DNA of 64,000 nt, taken from the NCBI GenBank assembly GCA_030035585.1, contig CM057463.1:136308736-136372735 (forward strand). The letters run 5' to 3'. A model generated the notes under the pieces. The model was not told the origin of the DNA. It searched no databases and saw nothing but the letters and a program-made list of their open reading frames with translations. Source of the stretch: Dugong dugon. Lineage: Eukaryota; Chordata; Mammalia; Sirenia; Dugongidae. Below, one piece after another: positions 11,980 through 23,023 of this stretch (position 1 is its first letter; each line of letters starts with the position of its first letter). The position numbers and the translations under genes were made by a program.

Positions 11980-13427
11980 AGAGGTTAACAACTAAGTAAA
12001 TGGATGACAGATGGCCACAGGCAAGTTTCTCACTTTTGGAGTGGAAATTTACACATAATCAAGGGCAGAAGCTAGAATGATCCATGTAGTAATGGATTAG
12101 AGTTGGAGACATCAGTATGAATCAGCTTACTAATAACTTAATTAGCTAACAGCTAAGAGATGCTTATATATAAGGATATAGACATATAGCTCCTTGCTCT
12201 GTTAACTAAAGGACCTAAAAGCAATGAAATCACACTAACAACAAGCACAACTAGCACCCAAATCTTGGTTTCTAATATCATTCTCGAATAAGAAGAACCA
12301 GGGCTCCTTGAAGAAATGGCTAATTCTAGAACTGAGACAGGAAAAGTACAATATGAACTCGGAGCACCTGGAAGTGTCAGAAAAAAATAAAAGAGAAAGA
12401 AACTGCTAAAACAACAAAAACAAAAACAAAAACAAAAAACCCACGTTGTTGGGAGTATGTCAAAGGGACATAGGAATCCACTGAAAGAGCCTCCAAAGAT
12501 GAAAGCCGGAACAAGCTGAGCAACAAATTAAATAAAACAGTATTTGCTGTAATCCAAAGTATACAGTAAATATCCATGAGTTCATACTTATAAAAACTAA
12601 TGAAATGAATGAATAAGGGACAAACATCTCATGCACAATGCAGAAAAATACAAAATAATTTATTTAGTTAATCCACTCTCAAGAAGGGGAAGCCTAACTC
12701 CCAAATGTTAAGTGTGAGCTTCACATAGTGACATCCTCTCAATGAGTACAGTTTAGAAAAGAGGAAAAAGATCAACTCTACAGTGGAGAAATCTGGCAAA
12801 CATTAACCCAACCAAGTGATCAAAGTCAACATTAACAGTAATAAAAATGTGGATAGTATTACCCTTCATCCCTTTATATAATGTGTTGAAAATGGTATTT
12901 CACCCTGTGGCCTTCTTCCTCTTCAAAACACAAAAGCCCAATCTAATCATGATAAAAACATCCAACTAATTCCAACAGAGGGACATCCTACTATATATCT
13001 GACCAGTGTGCCTCAAAACAGTCAAGATTATACAAACGGTGTTTGAGAAACTGTTACATCCAAGAGGAGTCTAAGAAGACATGATAATTAAATGCAATGT
13101 GATATCCTGGAACAGGCATATGGACAAATTATGGACTTTAATTGATAATAAATACTGGTTCATTAATTGTAACGGATGTATTATACTAGTGGAGGATGTT
13201 AATAATAGGGGACACTGGGTGCAGAGTATATGGTAACTGTGTTGCTGTTAGGTGCTGTCAAGTTGGTTCCAACTTATAGCAACCCTATGTACAGAAGAAC
13301 AAAACACTGCCCCATGCTGCACCATCCTCACAATCGTTGTTACTGTATTATGGTAACTGTACTATCTTCTAAATTTTCTGTAAATCTAAAGCTTGTCTAA
13401 AAATAAATTATATTAAAAAAAAAAAAA
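11980..13427 (+). mobile_element. Ancient L1 (L1M-type) 3' UTR
   Basis: Sense-strand sequence typical of old mammalian L1 3' UTRs. Recognisable pieces are 'ttatttagttaatccactctc' (about 12,659), 'gtgatcaaagtcaacattaacag' (about 12,815) and 'ggatgttaataatagggg' (about 13,193), ending in an A-rich tail at 13,415-13,427. It is interrupted at 13,241-13,348 by a short RTE insertion. No ORF2 sequence is present. An A-rich (CAAAAA)n tract lies at 12,410-12,440. Confidence 0.7.
13241..13348 (-). mobile_element. RTE 3' end insertion, 108 bp, with TSD
   Basis: An extremely 5'-truncated RTE LINE inserted antisense into the L1M 3' UTR. It matches the 3' end of the long RTE copy (about 23,027-23,130). 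Perfect 12-bp target-site duplications, tatggtaactgt, flank it at 13,229-13,240 and 13,349-13,360. This defines the exact ends of the insertion and confirms target-primed reverse transcription. Confidence 0.9.
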
Positions 13428-13544
13428 GGTGAATGGGCCAGTCTGGTAGTTTCTAGTTAATAGAAACTTTCTCAAGCAGGAGTAGAGTGTCAATTAATAA
13501 AACATAAAAACATACATTGAGAAAAAGATAGGATAAAGGAAACA

Positions 13545-14241
13545 AAAATGCAACTGTTTTGATAAACAACAATGATAAAAGGTGAAGAAATTGAAGTTGT
13601 CAAGGATTTAATTGTACTTGGATCAACAATCAATATCAATGGAAGCAGCAGCCAAAATATTAAACAACACATTGCATTGAGAAAATCTACTGCAAAAGGC
13701 CTCTTTAAGGAGTTAAAAAGTTAAGATGTTGCTTTGCTGATTAAGGTATCCCACTGCCATGGAGTCAATTCTGACTCATAGGGACCATATAGGACAGAGT
13801 AGAACTGCCCCATAGGGTTTCGAAGGCTGTACATCTTTACAGAGACAGACTATGACATCTTTCTCCTGTGCAGCAGCTGGTAGGTTTGAACTGCCGACCT
13901 TTAGACTTTAACCACAGCATCACCAGTGCTCCTTCAATTAAGGCATAGCGGTTAAGATTTACAACACTTATAAACCTTACACAAGCCTTGGTTTTTTCAA
14001 TCATGTCATACAGCTGTGAAAGCTGTTCAATAAGAAAGGAAGGCAGAAGAAGAATTGACCCATTTGAATAGTGGTGTTGGTGAAGAATATCGAATGTACT
14101 GTGGACTGCCAGAAGAATTAACTGATCGATTTTGGAGGAAGTATAAACAAAATGCTCTTTAAAAGTAAAGATGGTGTGACTTTGTCTTGCTTACCTTGGA
14201 CACACCATCAGGAAGGACCAACGAGTAGAAAAGGACATCAT
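13545..14241 (+). mobile_element. RTE LINE fragment split by an AfroSINE
   Basis: Sense-strand RTE sequence in two blocks, 13,545-13,738 and about 13,945-14,241, corresponding to the C-terminal part of the RTE reverse-transcriptase ORF. Compare the antisense copy at about 23,250-23,700 and the sense copy at 49,765-50,200. The blocks are separated by an antisense AfroSINE. The right end stops abruptly inside 'aaaaggacatcat', where MaLR sequence begins. Reading frames are broken. Confidence 0.85.
13746..13935 (-). mobile_element. AfroSINE nested in RTE
   Basis: Antisense AfroSINE with conserved core (ctgccccatagggtttc at about 13,805-13,821) and head at the right. It interrupts the RTE, and 'attaagg' occurs on both sides (13,739-13,745 and 13,939-13,945), consistent with a short TSD. 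The insertion is therefore younger than the RTE. Confidence 0.9.
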
Positions 14242-16235
14242 AATTCAATCCACGACAGTCCACCCTTTGGCCTCCCAAATTCATGTCCTTGACATGTGTA
14301 AAACATATTCACCCCATCACATCATCCAAAAAGTCTTAAATCAACTTCAAGTCCAAAATCTCATCTTCTGAATCACCTAAATCAAATATGGGTGGCACTT
14401 TAGGTGTATTCCATCCTGGAACAAAATTCCTCCTCCTCTGTGAATGTGTGAAATCTAAAACAAGCTATCTGTTTCCAAAGTACAATGGTGGAACAGGTAC
14501 AAGATAGACATTTCCATTACAAATGGGAGAAATTGGAGGAAAAGAAGGAATAACAGCAACCAAGCAAGTCCAGAACTCAGCAGAGCAATTTATATTAGCT
14601 CTCAAGTCTTGAAAATAATCCTCCCTCCGCTGAGGCCATCTGGGCAATGGCCCCACCCTCCAGACTCTATGCTGGTCACACTCTCTGGATTCTGGGTGAA
14701 GGCCCCTGGGCCCTGGGCTTCAGCTCTTCCTTCCAGGCCCACTGGGACAGCAATTCTGCTCCTTTGACTTTGGTAGGCCCCATTCTCGTAGGCTATCTGA
14801 ATTGCAATCCCATCACTTCAGCCCTGGCAAGACCTGTTCTTCTGTCCTTGGCCATGGCAGCCCCCAACCCCTCAGCTTTGGGCTGTGGTCCTCCTCCCCC
14901 TGGCACATGTTAATGGCAGCCCCACACTCCGGAAATGAGTTGGTGAAGATCCAACTCTTTGAAATCCAGGAGGCTATGGTCCCACACTTTGAGATCCAGG
15001 AGACCATGACCCCACCCTTTGAAACCAACAAGGCCCTGCTTCCTGTGCTTCTCATAATAGTTCTGCTAATCTCTGAGCTGCTCCAGGGATGGCCCTCTCC
15101 TTTTTTTAGAGGACAACAGATGTAGCTCCTTTGGCCTATTTCCTGCCTGTAGAATTCCAAGAGTCAGACAGTGTTCTTTCCTTTTATTCTTTCTCTGTCC
15201 CCTTCAGTCTGAGTTGATGGGTTTTCTGCCGTTATATTTGGCTTGATCCAGCAGTCACAGGCTTAATTTATTCAACAAAAGGTTGTGTAGCCATGTCCTT
15301 GGTGAACATTCTAAGACACATGTCCTTAGTTTGTACAACAGAATTTTCCAAGTCTTTAAGTTCTGTTTTCATTTTGCACATCTCTTTCCTCTAGAATTTT
15401 ACTATAAGTAGCAGAAGAAACCGTGTAGTCCCTTTAAGACTGTGTTTAGAAATCTCTTCAGTCAAATATCCAAGTTCATCATTTACAAGTTCTACCTTCC
15501 ACCAAACACTGGAATATAATTCAGACAAGTTCTTTGCCACTGCATAAAAAGTGTCACCCTTCCTCCATTGTCCAATCACATATTCATCATTTTCTTTTAA
15601 AAGCCTCAACAGAAGCACATTTAATGTTTGCATTTCTAGCAACATCCAGAATTGCTTTTGCCATCCAAAATTCTACCAACAGTCTCTTCAAGGTAATCTA
15701 AGCTTTTACTATTAGGCACCTTAAAACTCTTCCAGCCTCTATATATTACCCAATTCCAAAACCGTTTCCACATTTTAGGTATCTGTTAGAGCAGACCCTA
15801 CTGTTTTGGTACCAAATTCTGTCTTAGTTACCTAATGCTGCTATAACAGAAATACCACAAATGGATGGCTTTAACAAACAGAAATTTATTTTCTCACAAT
15901 TTAGGAGGCTAGAGGTCCAAATTCATTACTCCAGCTGTAGAAGAAAGTTTTATCTCTCTTTCGGCTCTGGAGGAAGGCCCTTGTCTCGTTAGCTTCTGCT
16001 TCCTAGTTCCTTGGGGATCTCCATGTGTCTTGATGTCTATCTTACCCCATGTCTGTTCTGCTCCCTTGTATAATCTCTTTTATATCTCAAAATAGATTAA
16101 CTCAAGACACACCCTACACTTATCCTACCTCACTAACATAACAAAGACAACCCATTCCCAAAGGGGACTATAACCACAAGCATAGAGGTTAGGATTTACA
16201 ACACATTTTGGGGGGACATAATTCAATTCATAACA
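14242..16235 (-). mobile_element. ERVL-MaLR element, 3' LTR mostly deleted
   Basis: Antisense MaLR-type endogenous retroviral element. The 5' LTR is at 15,820-16,235 (TGTCTTAG... to ...CATAACA on the plus strand). The internal region is at 14,258-15,819. Only ~16 bases of the 3' LTR remain (to 14,257). The internal region matches that of the complete element at 26.7-29.0 kb. A degraded primer-binding site sits beside the LTR at about 15,797-15,815. MaLR internal regions lack functional retroviral genes, and the small open frames here are not credible proteins. The left break joins directly to RTE. Confidence 0.8.
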
Positions 16236-16405
16236 CAATCCAATACCACGGTGTCTTGCTTCTTTGACATTTTCATCTTCCTACAATTGTTCTTTTATTC
16301 CACTTAAGACACACATTTCTACAATAAAAACTTGGGCTTAATTAAAATCTGTAAGCACTACGTTATGAAATTAACCATTTTAATATTGCTTCTAAATTTA
16401 TAAAG

Positions 16406-16915
16406 TGTCATGGATTGAATTGTGACCCCCAAAAAAGGTGTGCATCAATTTGGTTGTGCCATGATTCCCAGTATTGTGGGTTGTCCTCCATTTTGTGATT
16501 GTAATTTTATGTTGAAGAGGATAAGGGTGGGATCTTATAACACCCTTACTAAGGTCACATCCCTGATCCAATGTAAAGGGAGTTTCCTTAGGTTGTGGCC
16601 TGCACCACCTTTTATCTTTACAAGAGATAAAAGGAAACAGAAGCAAGCAGAGAAATGGGGACCTCATACCACCAAGAAAGCAGCACGGGAAGCAGAGCAT
16701 GTCCTTTGGACCTGGGATTCCTGGGCCTGACAACCTCCTTGACCAGAAGATTGAGGATAAGGACCTTCCTCCAAAGCCGACAGAGAGAGAAAGCCTGCCC
16801 TCTGAACCTGATGCCCTGAATTTTAGCCTACTTTACGGTGAGGAAATAAATTTCTCTTTGTTAAAGCCATACACTTGTGGTATTTCTGTTAAAGCAGCAC
16901 TAGATGACTAAGACA
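16406..16915 (+). mobile_element. Solo MaLR LTR
   Basis: A 510-bp sense LTR with TGT...ACA ends and near-matching 5-bp TSDs (taaag at 16,401-16,405; caaag at 16,916-16,920). AATAAA at about 16,846-16,851 is the poly(A) signal. It is the same LTR family as the antisense ones flanking the MaLR elements. No internal region remains, so it probably arose by LTR-LTR recombination. Confidence 0.88.
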
Positions 16916-17944
16916 CAAAGAAAATATAAAATATCAGTTTTAGTCTTGTCATTTCCTGAAACTCAAGCAATTATAGTGAGTGACTTGAATCCAAATAGTA
17001 GCAGTGGAGACAATAAAAAATGGATACTTCCAGGAAATATTTTTAAGGTACAGTCAACAAGATTTCTTAATGGAGTCTTTATGTGTTGTAGAGGAGGCAT
17101 CAAAGGTGACTACAGAATTTTGGTTTTAACAGTTGGAATGATGGAACTGCTCTTGGCTAAAACAGGGAAGACTAAAGGAAGAGTAGTTTTTTGGAGGGGG
17201 GGGAGTCTGGATTTCCATTTTGGACACATTAAGTTTGAAATATATGTTAGATGTCTCATGTGCAGTGTAGATTGTTGGATATAAAATCTGGAGTTCAGGT
17301 GACAAGTCTAGACAAAACTATATTTGCATTTTAGTAATTTCAGTTTGGGAGTTTTATCCCAAAGCTTGTATTTTAAGACACGTTACTGTGTAATATTGCC
17401 ACAAAGAAAGTAATCACCTGTTATGGAGTCTTATATTATGGATTAACCTTATAAGAAAGGAAAATTGCTGACCGTATCTATTCATAAAGCTGATTTTTAA
17501 CTGAGCTTTTGTTCAGGAAATCTCTAGACCCTATTGTGCTCTGGAAAACAGCAAGGCTTACTGCAGTGAACTGACCAAGATTTAATGATCTTCTCTGTTT
17601 AAATAACCTTAGTTTTCTCTTTCTTCTCTTCTCTTCTTCTTTGCTCTAGGATTCAGGTTGGTCTTATCATAATACATTCTTAGCAAACTGGCCCTAATTG
17701 CAACCTTAGTACATCACTTGCCCAGACCCCCTTTTACTTCCTTTTAAAATCCTGAAGTCGTTTGTTTCATTGATGTGAAGATCAGATATAGTCTAGTCTC
17801 TCAAGTTTTCCCCACTATAGTAGTCCTTTTAGTGCTCCTTCCTTCCCTTCCCTTATTCTTCTCCTGTCCCTTGCAATTTCTTTCTGAATAAGTCACTCTT
17901 CCTGTTTTAACATTGCTTGGTATAATTTTTTCTTTGACAATTTC
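16916..17944. other. No gene; old repeat debris
   Basis: I see no gene. The segment 17,110-17,330 has the character of a degraded ancestral repeat that may continue at about 20,640-20,960 and 21,950-22,150, but I cannot name it. A pyrimidine-rich tract is at 17,614-17,645. Confidence 0.4.
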
Positions 17945-18420
17945 ATGGACAGAAGTGAAAAATCTTACACAAATATTAGCAAATTAAAAGAATTAATATT
18001 TAAAATATATAATGTATTATGACCTAGTGGGATTTATTCTATGAATACAATATTGATAACATGAATAAAGTAATCAATACAATTAACCACATTTTTTTTT
18101 TAATGGAGAAAGGTAAAATAACCCAATAGATGCAGAAAGGAGAATTTGATAAAATTTCACACTTGTTTATGATATGAAATCTCAGTGAAATTGAAAACGA
18201 TGGGAAATTTATTAATCAGTATCCTAAAACAGGGCAAATAATTCAATTACAATTGTGGAAAAATAATTAACAGGATCTAGTAAAGGAGAAGAGCGAAATG
18301 GCCAATAAGCACATAAAAAAGGAACCAACATCAGTATTCACTGCACATCCACCCAAATCACTTAAAAATCAAACAACAAGATAAAAAAATACCTAAACAA
18401 ACTAAATTTTAGAGAAAACA
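17945..18420 (+). mobile_element. Old L1 ORF2 fragment
   Basis: Sense-strand sequence that follows the L1 reverse-transcriptase region in order ('gacctagtgggatttat', 'aatagatgcagaaagg', 'gataaaatttcacac'), heavily mutated with indels. The stretch 18,300-18,345 resembles a later ORF2 segment, implying an internal deletion. Non-coding. Confidence 0.6.
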
Positions 18421-18591
18421 TAGGTATTTTAGTTGTATATTGCTGCATAGTATATTACTTTAAAACTTAGCAGCTTAAACTGCAGGGCTGTTTAAGGATG
18501 GATATTTTTCTGATACACATGTTCAAAATAAGTCAAAAGGACAACTCAGAGTCAAAGCAAGTAGCAATAGATTCCACATCTTGCTAGTAAG

Positions 18592-18755
18592 GAGCCCTGG
18601 TTGCATAATGGTTAAGAACTTGGCTGCTAACCAAAAGGTCAGCAGTTTGAATCCACCAGCCGCTCCTTGGAAACCCTATGGGGCAATTCTACCCTGCCAA
18701 ATAGGGTTTCTATTAGTTGGAATTGACTCGACAGCAACGTGTTTGGTTTTGGTTT
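18592..18755 (+). mobile_element. AfroSINE
   Basis: A well-preserved ~164-bp sense copy: head 'ggagccctggttgcataatggttaag', B box at about 18,645-18,655, and tail ending 'gacagcaacgtgtttggtt'. Flanks 'cttgctagtaa' (left) and 'cttgatagcaa' (right) look like an imperfect 11-bp TSD. Confidence 0.93.
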
Positions 18756-19141
18756 CTTGATAGCAAAAGTAGCAGGTATGGATGGTAATAAGATAAACTG
18801 CTGGAGGTCAAATTGTGGACAATTCACGTCAGTCCTCTGTCTTTCCCAATTCACACATATCCCACATGCATATATGTCCCAATTCACATATATCGTCTCC
18901 GTAGGCCTCCACAGAATTATCTAATCACAGTGTCAGGCTCTCATCATTTAAATCTGATCTGGATATAAAGAAATCTCATGGACTGCTCCTCTTAATCTGG
19001 AGAACTGTGAACTTAAACAATAAATTATCTGCCCAACTCCTGCCACTCACGCTCCCCATACAATGGTGATACAGAGACAGTAAACTGGAATAGACTCTCA
19101 CTTTTTAAAGGGGAAAGAAAGGGAAGCATGTAACAATCATT

Positions 19142-19293
19142 ACCCATTGCGTCGAGTCAATTCTGACACATGATGACCCTACAGGACAGAGCAGAACTGC
19201 CCCATAGGGTTTCCACGGAGCTGCTGGTGGATTCCAACTGTGGAACTTTTGGTTAGCAGCTGAGCTCTTAACTACTCTGCCACCAGAGCCAGT
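19142..19293 (-). mobile_element. AfroSINE
   Basis: Antisense ~150-bp copy of the shorter AfroSINE type: tail at left (attgcgtcgagtcaattctg), core 'gccccatagggtttcca', and head at right ending 'gccaccagagcc'. Confidence 0.92.
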
Positions 19294-20987
19294 AGTTGAT
19301 AGAAATTCTGAAATCCAGTCCAGACTGTATCACCAGTTTGCTCAATTTTGGGTGGGAAGATTGTTTCATAAGTAGAGCCATGTTCCAATATCTGGTATTG
19401 GGAGTCTAATCCATTTTTCTACAAGGCTCTCAGCTTTGCCCTCTAGGCTCTTGGCTAAGACCTTTGTATCATTCTTTCATTTCCATAAGAAATTGTCCAT
19501 GTTTAGAACTGAGGCCCAATTTTTAACTATTTTTGTCTGTTTATATTCAAGCTCACAGTGATTTCCTCATAACAATTGTGGACTTTTCATGATTATTTTT
19601 TGGGTTAAGTAAAAATCAGTTGGTATTATCAAAATCTTAGAAGCATTCTTTTCAAAATTAGAAACGAAACAAGCATGCTCCTAACACCATCTTATTTAAT
19701 ACTTTACTAGATGTAACAGAGAGAAGAGTGACATGGTTTTAAAAACAAGGGTAAAGTCTTCAAAGGAAGAAAAAAGGAAAAAAACCTAATCTTAAAAATC
19801 TCTCTATGTACATTCTCAGATATGGTCATTGAAGCAAGAATACTTTCTAAATGCCACTGCCACTGACAATTTATCCTGGGAACTTTTATATATACTCTCC
19901 TGGAGACAAAATACGCTTGTCGATCCTATCATCTCCAATATATTTGAAAGATATTAGAAAGTTAAAAAATCCCATTATTCTCCATGGAAGAAACGTGTCC
20001 AAAGCACACAAAATCCTTGCTACCTTTGCATCATCAGTGCCTTTTCCCACAGAGCTGTTTGGGAAATCCACCCAATCAGTGCTTAGCTTACCTGTGCTGT
20101 TCTACAATCAAAACTCAGCTTTGTTCAAATCTGAACTCAACACTTTGTCCCAGAGTCCAGTATAACCTTTTAATTTGGTGAGCAAGAAGTTGAGTTTTCT
20201 GTGGGTTTTTCCTTTGTATGAAAAGAATGCTGAAGTCAATTCTGTGATTTTCAGATTTGAGTGAGGTGTGATTTCCTTTAACAAGTTTGAAATACTTTAT
20301 TATACATCCAAGTAGAAAGATAATTTAGACAACTGGATATGAATCTGGCTTTTAGGTATAAAATATACATTTTTAAGTCATTAAAATACTGCTGGTCTTG
20401 AAAGCCAGGGGACTGATTAAGGGAAATCTAAGAACTGAATTTAAAGAATAGATGAGGATAAGGACTGAGTCCTGATCATTCTTAAAAATTACAAGACAAA
20501 AGTTGGATCTAGAAAAGAAGTTAGAAAAGGAGCAAACCCTAATATATGAGTAAAAGTAGAAGGGCATTGTGTCTTCTTATTCAGAGAAGAAAATATTTCA
20601 AGAAGGAAAAAGTGACCCTGAGAGTTCAGTTAAAATGTTCATTGGATGTGGCCATCTTTGGTGATTTTTGACAAATCTAATTCAGTGTGGTAGTGAAGGG
20701 TTTAATCTTATATGGAGCAGAGGCAGTTAATTCGTTGGGAAGGCAAAGGGTATATGTACAGATGCAGATACAGTGGTGCTTTTTGAAATGGTATGATTAG
20801 ACAGTTTTCTCCTGATTGTTTTTATTTTCTTGTGAAATAAGAAGCTAAATAATCTGCTTAGAACAAGAGCTGAGAAGAGAGTTTTGGGAGATTTGAGAAG
20901 AGTGGTGAAATGGTGTTATAACCCTTAAGCTGTGGAAAGTGAATAGACTAGGGAAATACATCAAACCAAAAGAAAGCGCACAATGTT
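19294..20987. other. No gene recognised
   Basis: No named repeat or credible coding exon. Three overlapping short frames at 19,851-20,181 show no recognisable similarity and lie on both strands, so I treat them as chance. The purine-rich part, 20,440-20,960, may belong to an unidentified ancestral repeat. Confidence 0.45.
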
Positions 20988-21135
20988 TAACAGAGTAGAA
21001 CTGCTCCATAGGGTTTTCTGGGATGTAATGTTTATGTAAGCAGATCGCCAGGTCTTTCTTCCAGGGGTATGCTGGGTGGGTTACAATCTATAAACTTTAA
21101 GTTAGTAGTTGAGTGCAAACCATTTGCACCAGCCA
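20988..21135 (-). mobile_element. AfroSINE, truncated at its tail
   Basis: Antisense copy beginning in the core ('cagagtagaactgctccataggg') and running through the longer middle segment to a worn head near 21,130. The RTE-like tail is missing, so the copy is partial. Confidence 0.75.
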
Positions 21136-21338
21136 GGAGGAAAATGCACCAGGCAGTGTTAAAGCCATACTTGATATTTAATATCCTAAATTGAAAGTAA
21201 AACACAGTTGGCAAGGTTCTATACTTTTTTCCAGCCACAACCAGTTGCTTGGCTGAAGTCACAAGTAAATGGAGTGTGGATTTTAAACAGTTTTTTTTTT
21301 TCCTCTATTTCTTCTTTTCCAGTGGAGTAAGAAGATGG

Positions 21339-21851
21339 TGTCATGGATTGAATTGTGTCCCTCAAAAATACGTATATCAATTTGGCTAGGCCATGATTCC
21401 CAGTATTGTGTGATTGTCCACTATTTTGTCATCTGATGTGATTTTCCTACATGTTGTAAGTCTTACCTCTATGATGTTAATGAAGTGGACAGGTGGCAGG
21501 TATGTTAATGAGGCAGGACTCAGTCTACAAGATTGGATTGTGTCTGGAGCCAATCTCTTCTGATATAAAAGAGGGAATCAAGCAGAGACAGGGGGACCTC
21601 ATAACACCAAGAAAGCAGCACTGGGAACAGAGCAAGAGTGCATCCTTTGGACCGTTCCTGTAAGGAGAAGCTCCTAGTCCAGGAGAAGACTGATGAGAAT
21701 GACCTTCCTCCAGAGACAACCAAGAGAGAAAGTCTTCCCCTGGAGTTGATGCCCTGAATTTGTAAAAAAATATTGCAAGAAAATAAATTTCTCTTGTTAA
21801 AGTCATCCACTTGTGGTATTTCTGTTATAACAGCACTAGATGACTAAGACA
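21339..21851 (+). mobile_element. Solo MaLR LTR
   Basis: A 513-bp sense LTR with TGTCATGG start and TAAGACA end, closely related to the LTR at 16,406-16,915. A poly(A) signal (AATAAA) is at about 21,781-21,786. No internal sequence adjoins and I found no clear TSD. Confidence 0.85.
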
Positions 21852-23023
21852 AACCGAGAGAGCAGAAAGGGGGTGCATAGTGCTTGAGGAATCTACTTTA
21901 GGCAAAGTGAGAAATGGGAATAATAAGATGAGTGGAAATCAGATTAAAAATCAAATGCACCTGTAGGCTTTTGAAATTAAGAATGCTAGAATAAGTGAGG
22001 TGGAAAGATAAAAAGTGATATTAAGAGAAGAAGAGGTTAAAATCAATGTTGTGATGGTGATGTGGTTATTGTTACTGATAAAGTCTTGGGCATGACAATA
22101 GTAGTAGTGGGCCGAGGTGGGTTAGATGCAAATGTCATTTGAGAGTTGGAACTGAGAGTCCCAGGTTTGGGGCTCTTTTCACATTCACTTACATCCAATG
22201 CTTAAATTTTATTTGGATTTACTTCATCTCAATTTAATTTGGATTTATCTTTATCTCAATTTAAAGTCTTTGAATTTCGGAGGGGAGCAAATATTATACT
22301 ATAATTCCTAAAAAATTTATTTTAGAAAAAAATGATAAAACTGTCATGATATTTATTCTTGTTCTCTTTTTTATATTTTCTGATATTTCCTAAAGCTTTA
22401 CAATCTGCTGTGACCTTATAAGCTCATTATCACGTACTGGGATCCTGGCATTCAAGGAAACAGAACATCTGGCATATGCTCTCTCTTTTCCGCTTATCCT
22501 CTCAATCTTTCCCCATGAACTTTTAAATTCATTTGCATAGTGCAATTGCATCGCTTGAAATAAAATTAATTATCCTATTACTTTACAATACAGTGGGTAG
22601 CATATTAATGTTAAATTAGTTGTCATAAATTTCATCACATTTGTCTTATTTTCTCCACCAATTTAAAATATTAATCAGAGAAATAGTTATATAAATAAAA
22701 ATATATGAACTTCTTTGAATATTTATATCAATAATATTAAGGCTATGAAAACTAAAAATAACAAAAGGGTTCACGGTATTTGTATGTGAAGGATAGTAAG
22801 AAATAACATGCAATACAAGACCCTTTCTTTTGTTATCGAACATTCTTCTAATAAAAATAGAAGCACTAACATAAATTTGAGCATGTAAAAAGAGAGCCCT
22901 GGAAAAGAACATAAAAGAGAAATAGCTGCTTGTTTAGACTATGAACCTGATAAAGCACACCCTCTGTTAAAAAATAAAATAAAATAACTGCATTGATCAT
23001 CAGTAAATCTTTTTTAAATTTTA
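21852..23023. other. No gene recognised
   Basis: AT-rich sequence between a solo LTR and the RTE LINE. I see no coding evidence. The minus-strand frame at 22,646-22,912 is low-complexity and lacks similarity. Confidence 0.5.

Noticed and set aside
14647-15160. Overlapping frames of 88-115 codons on both strands
   Set aside because: They lie inside the MaLR internal region, which matches the same region of the complete MaLR at 27.2-28.5 kb, and they resemble no protein.
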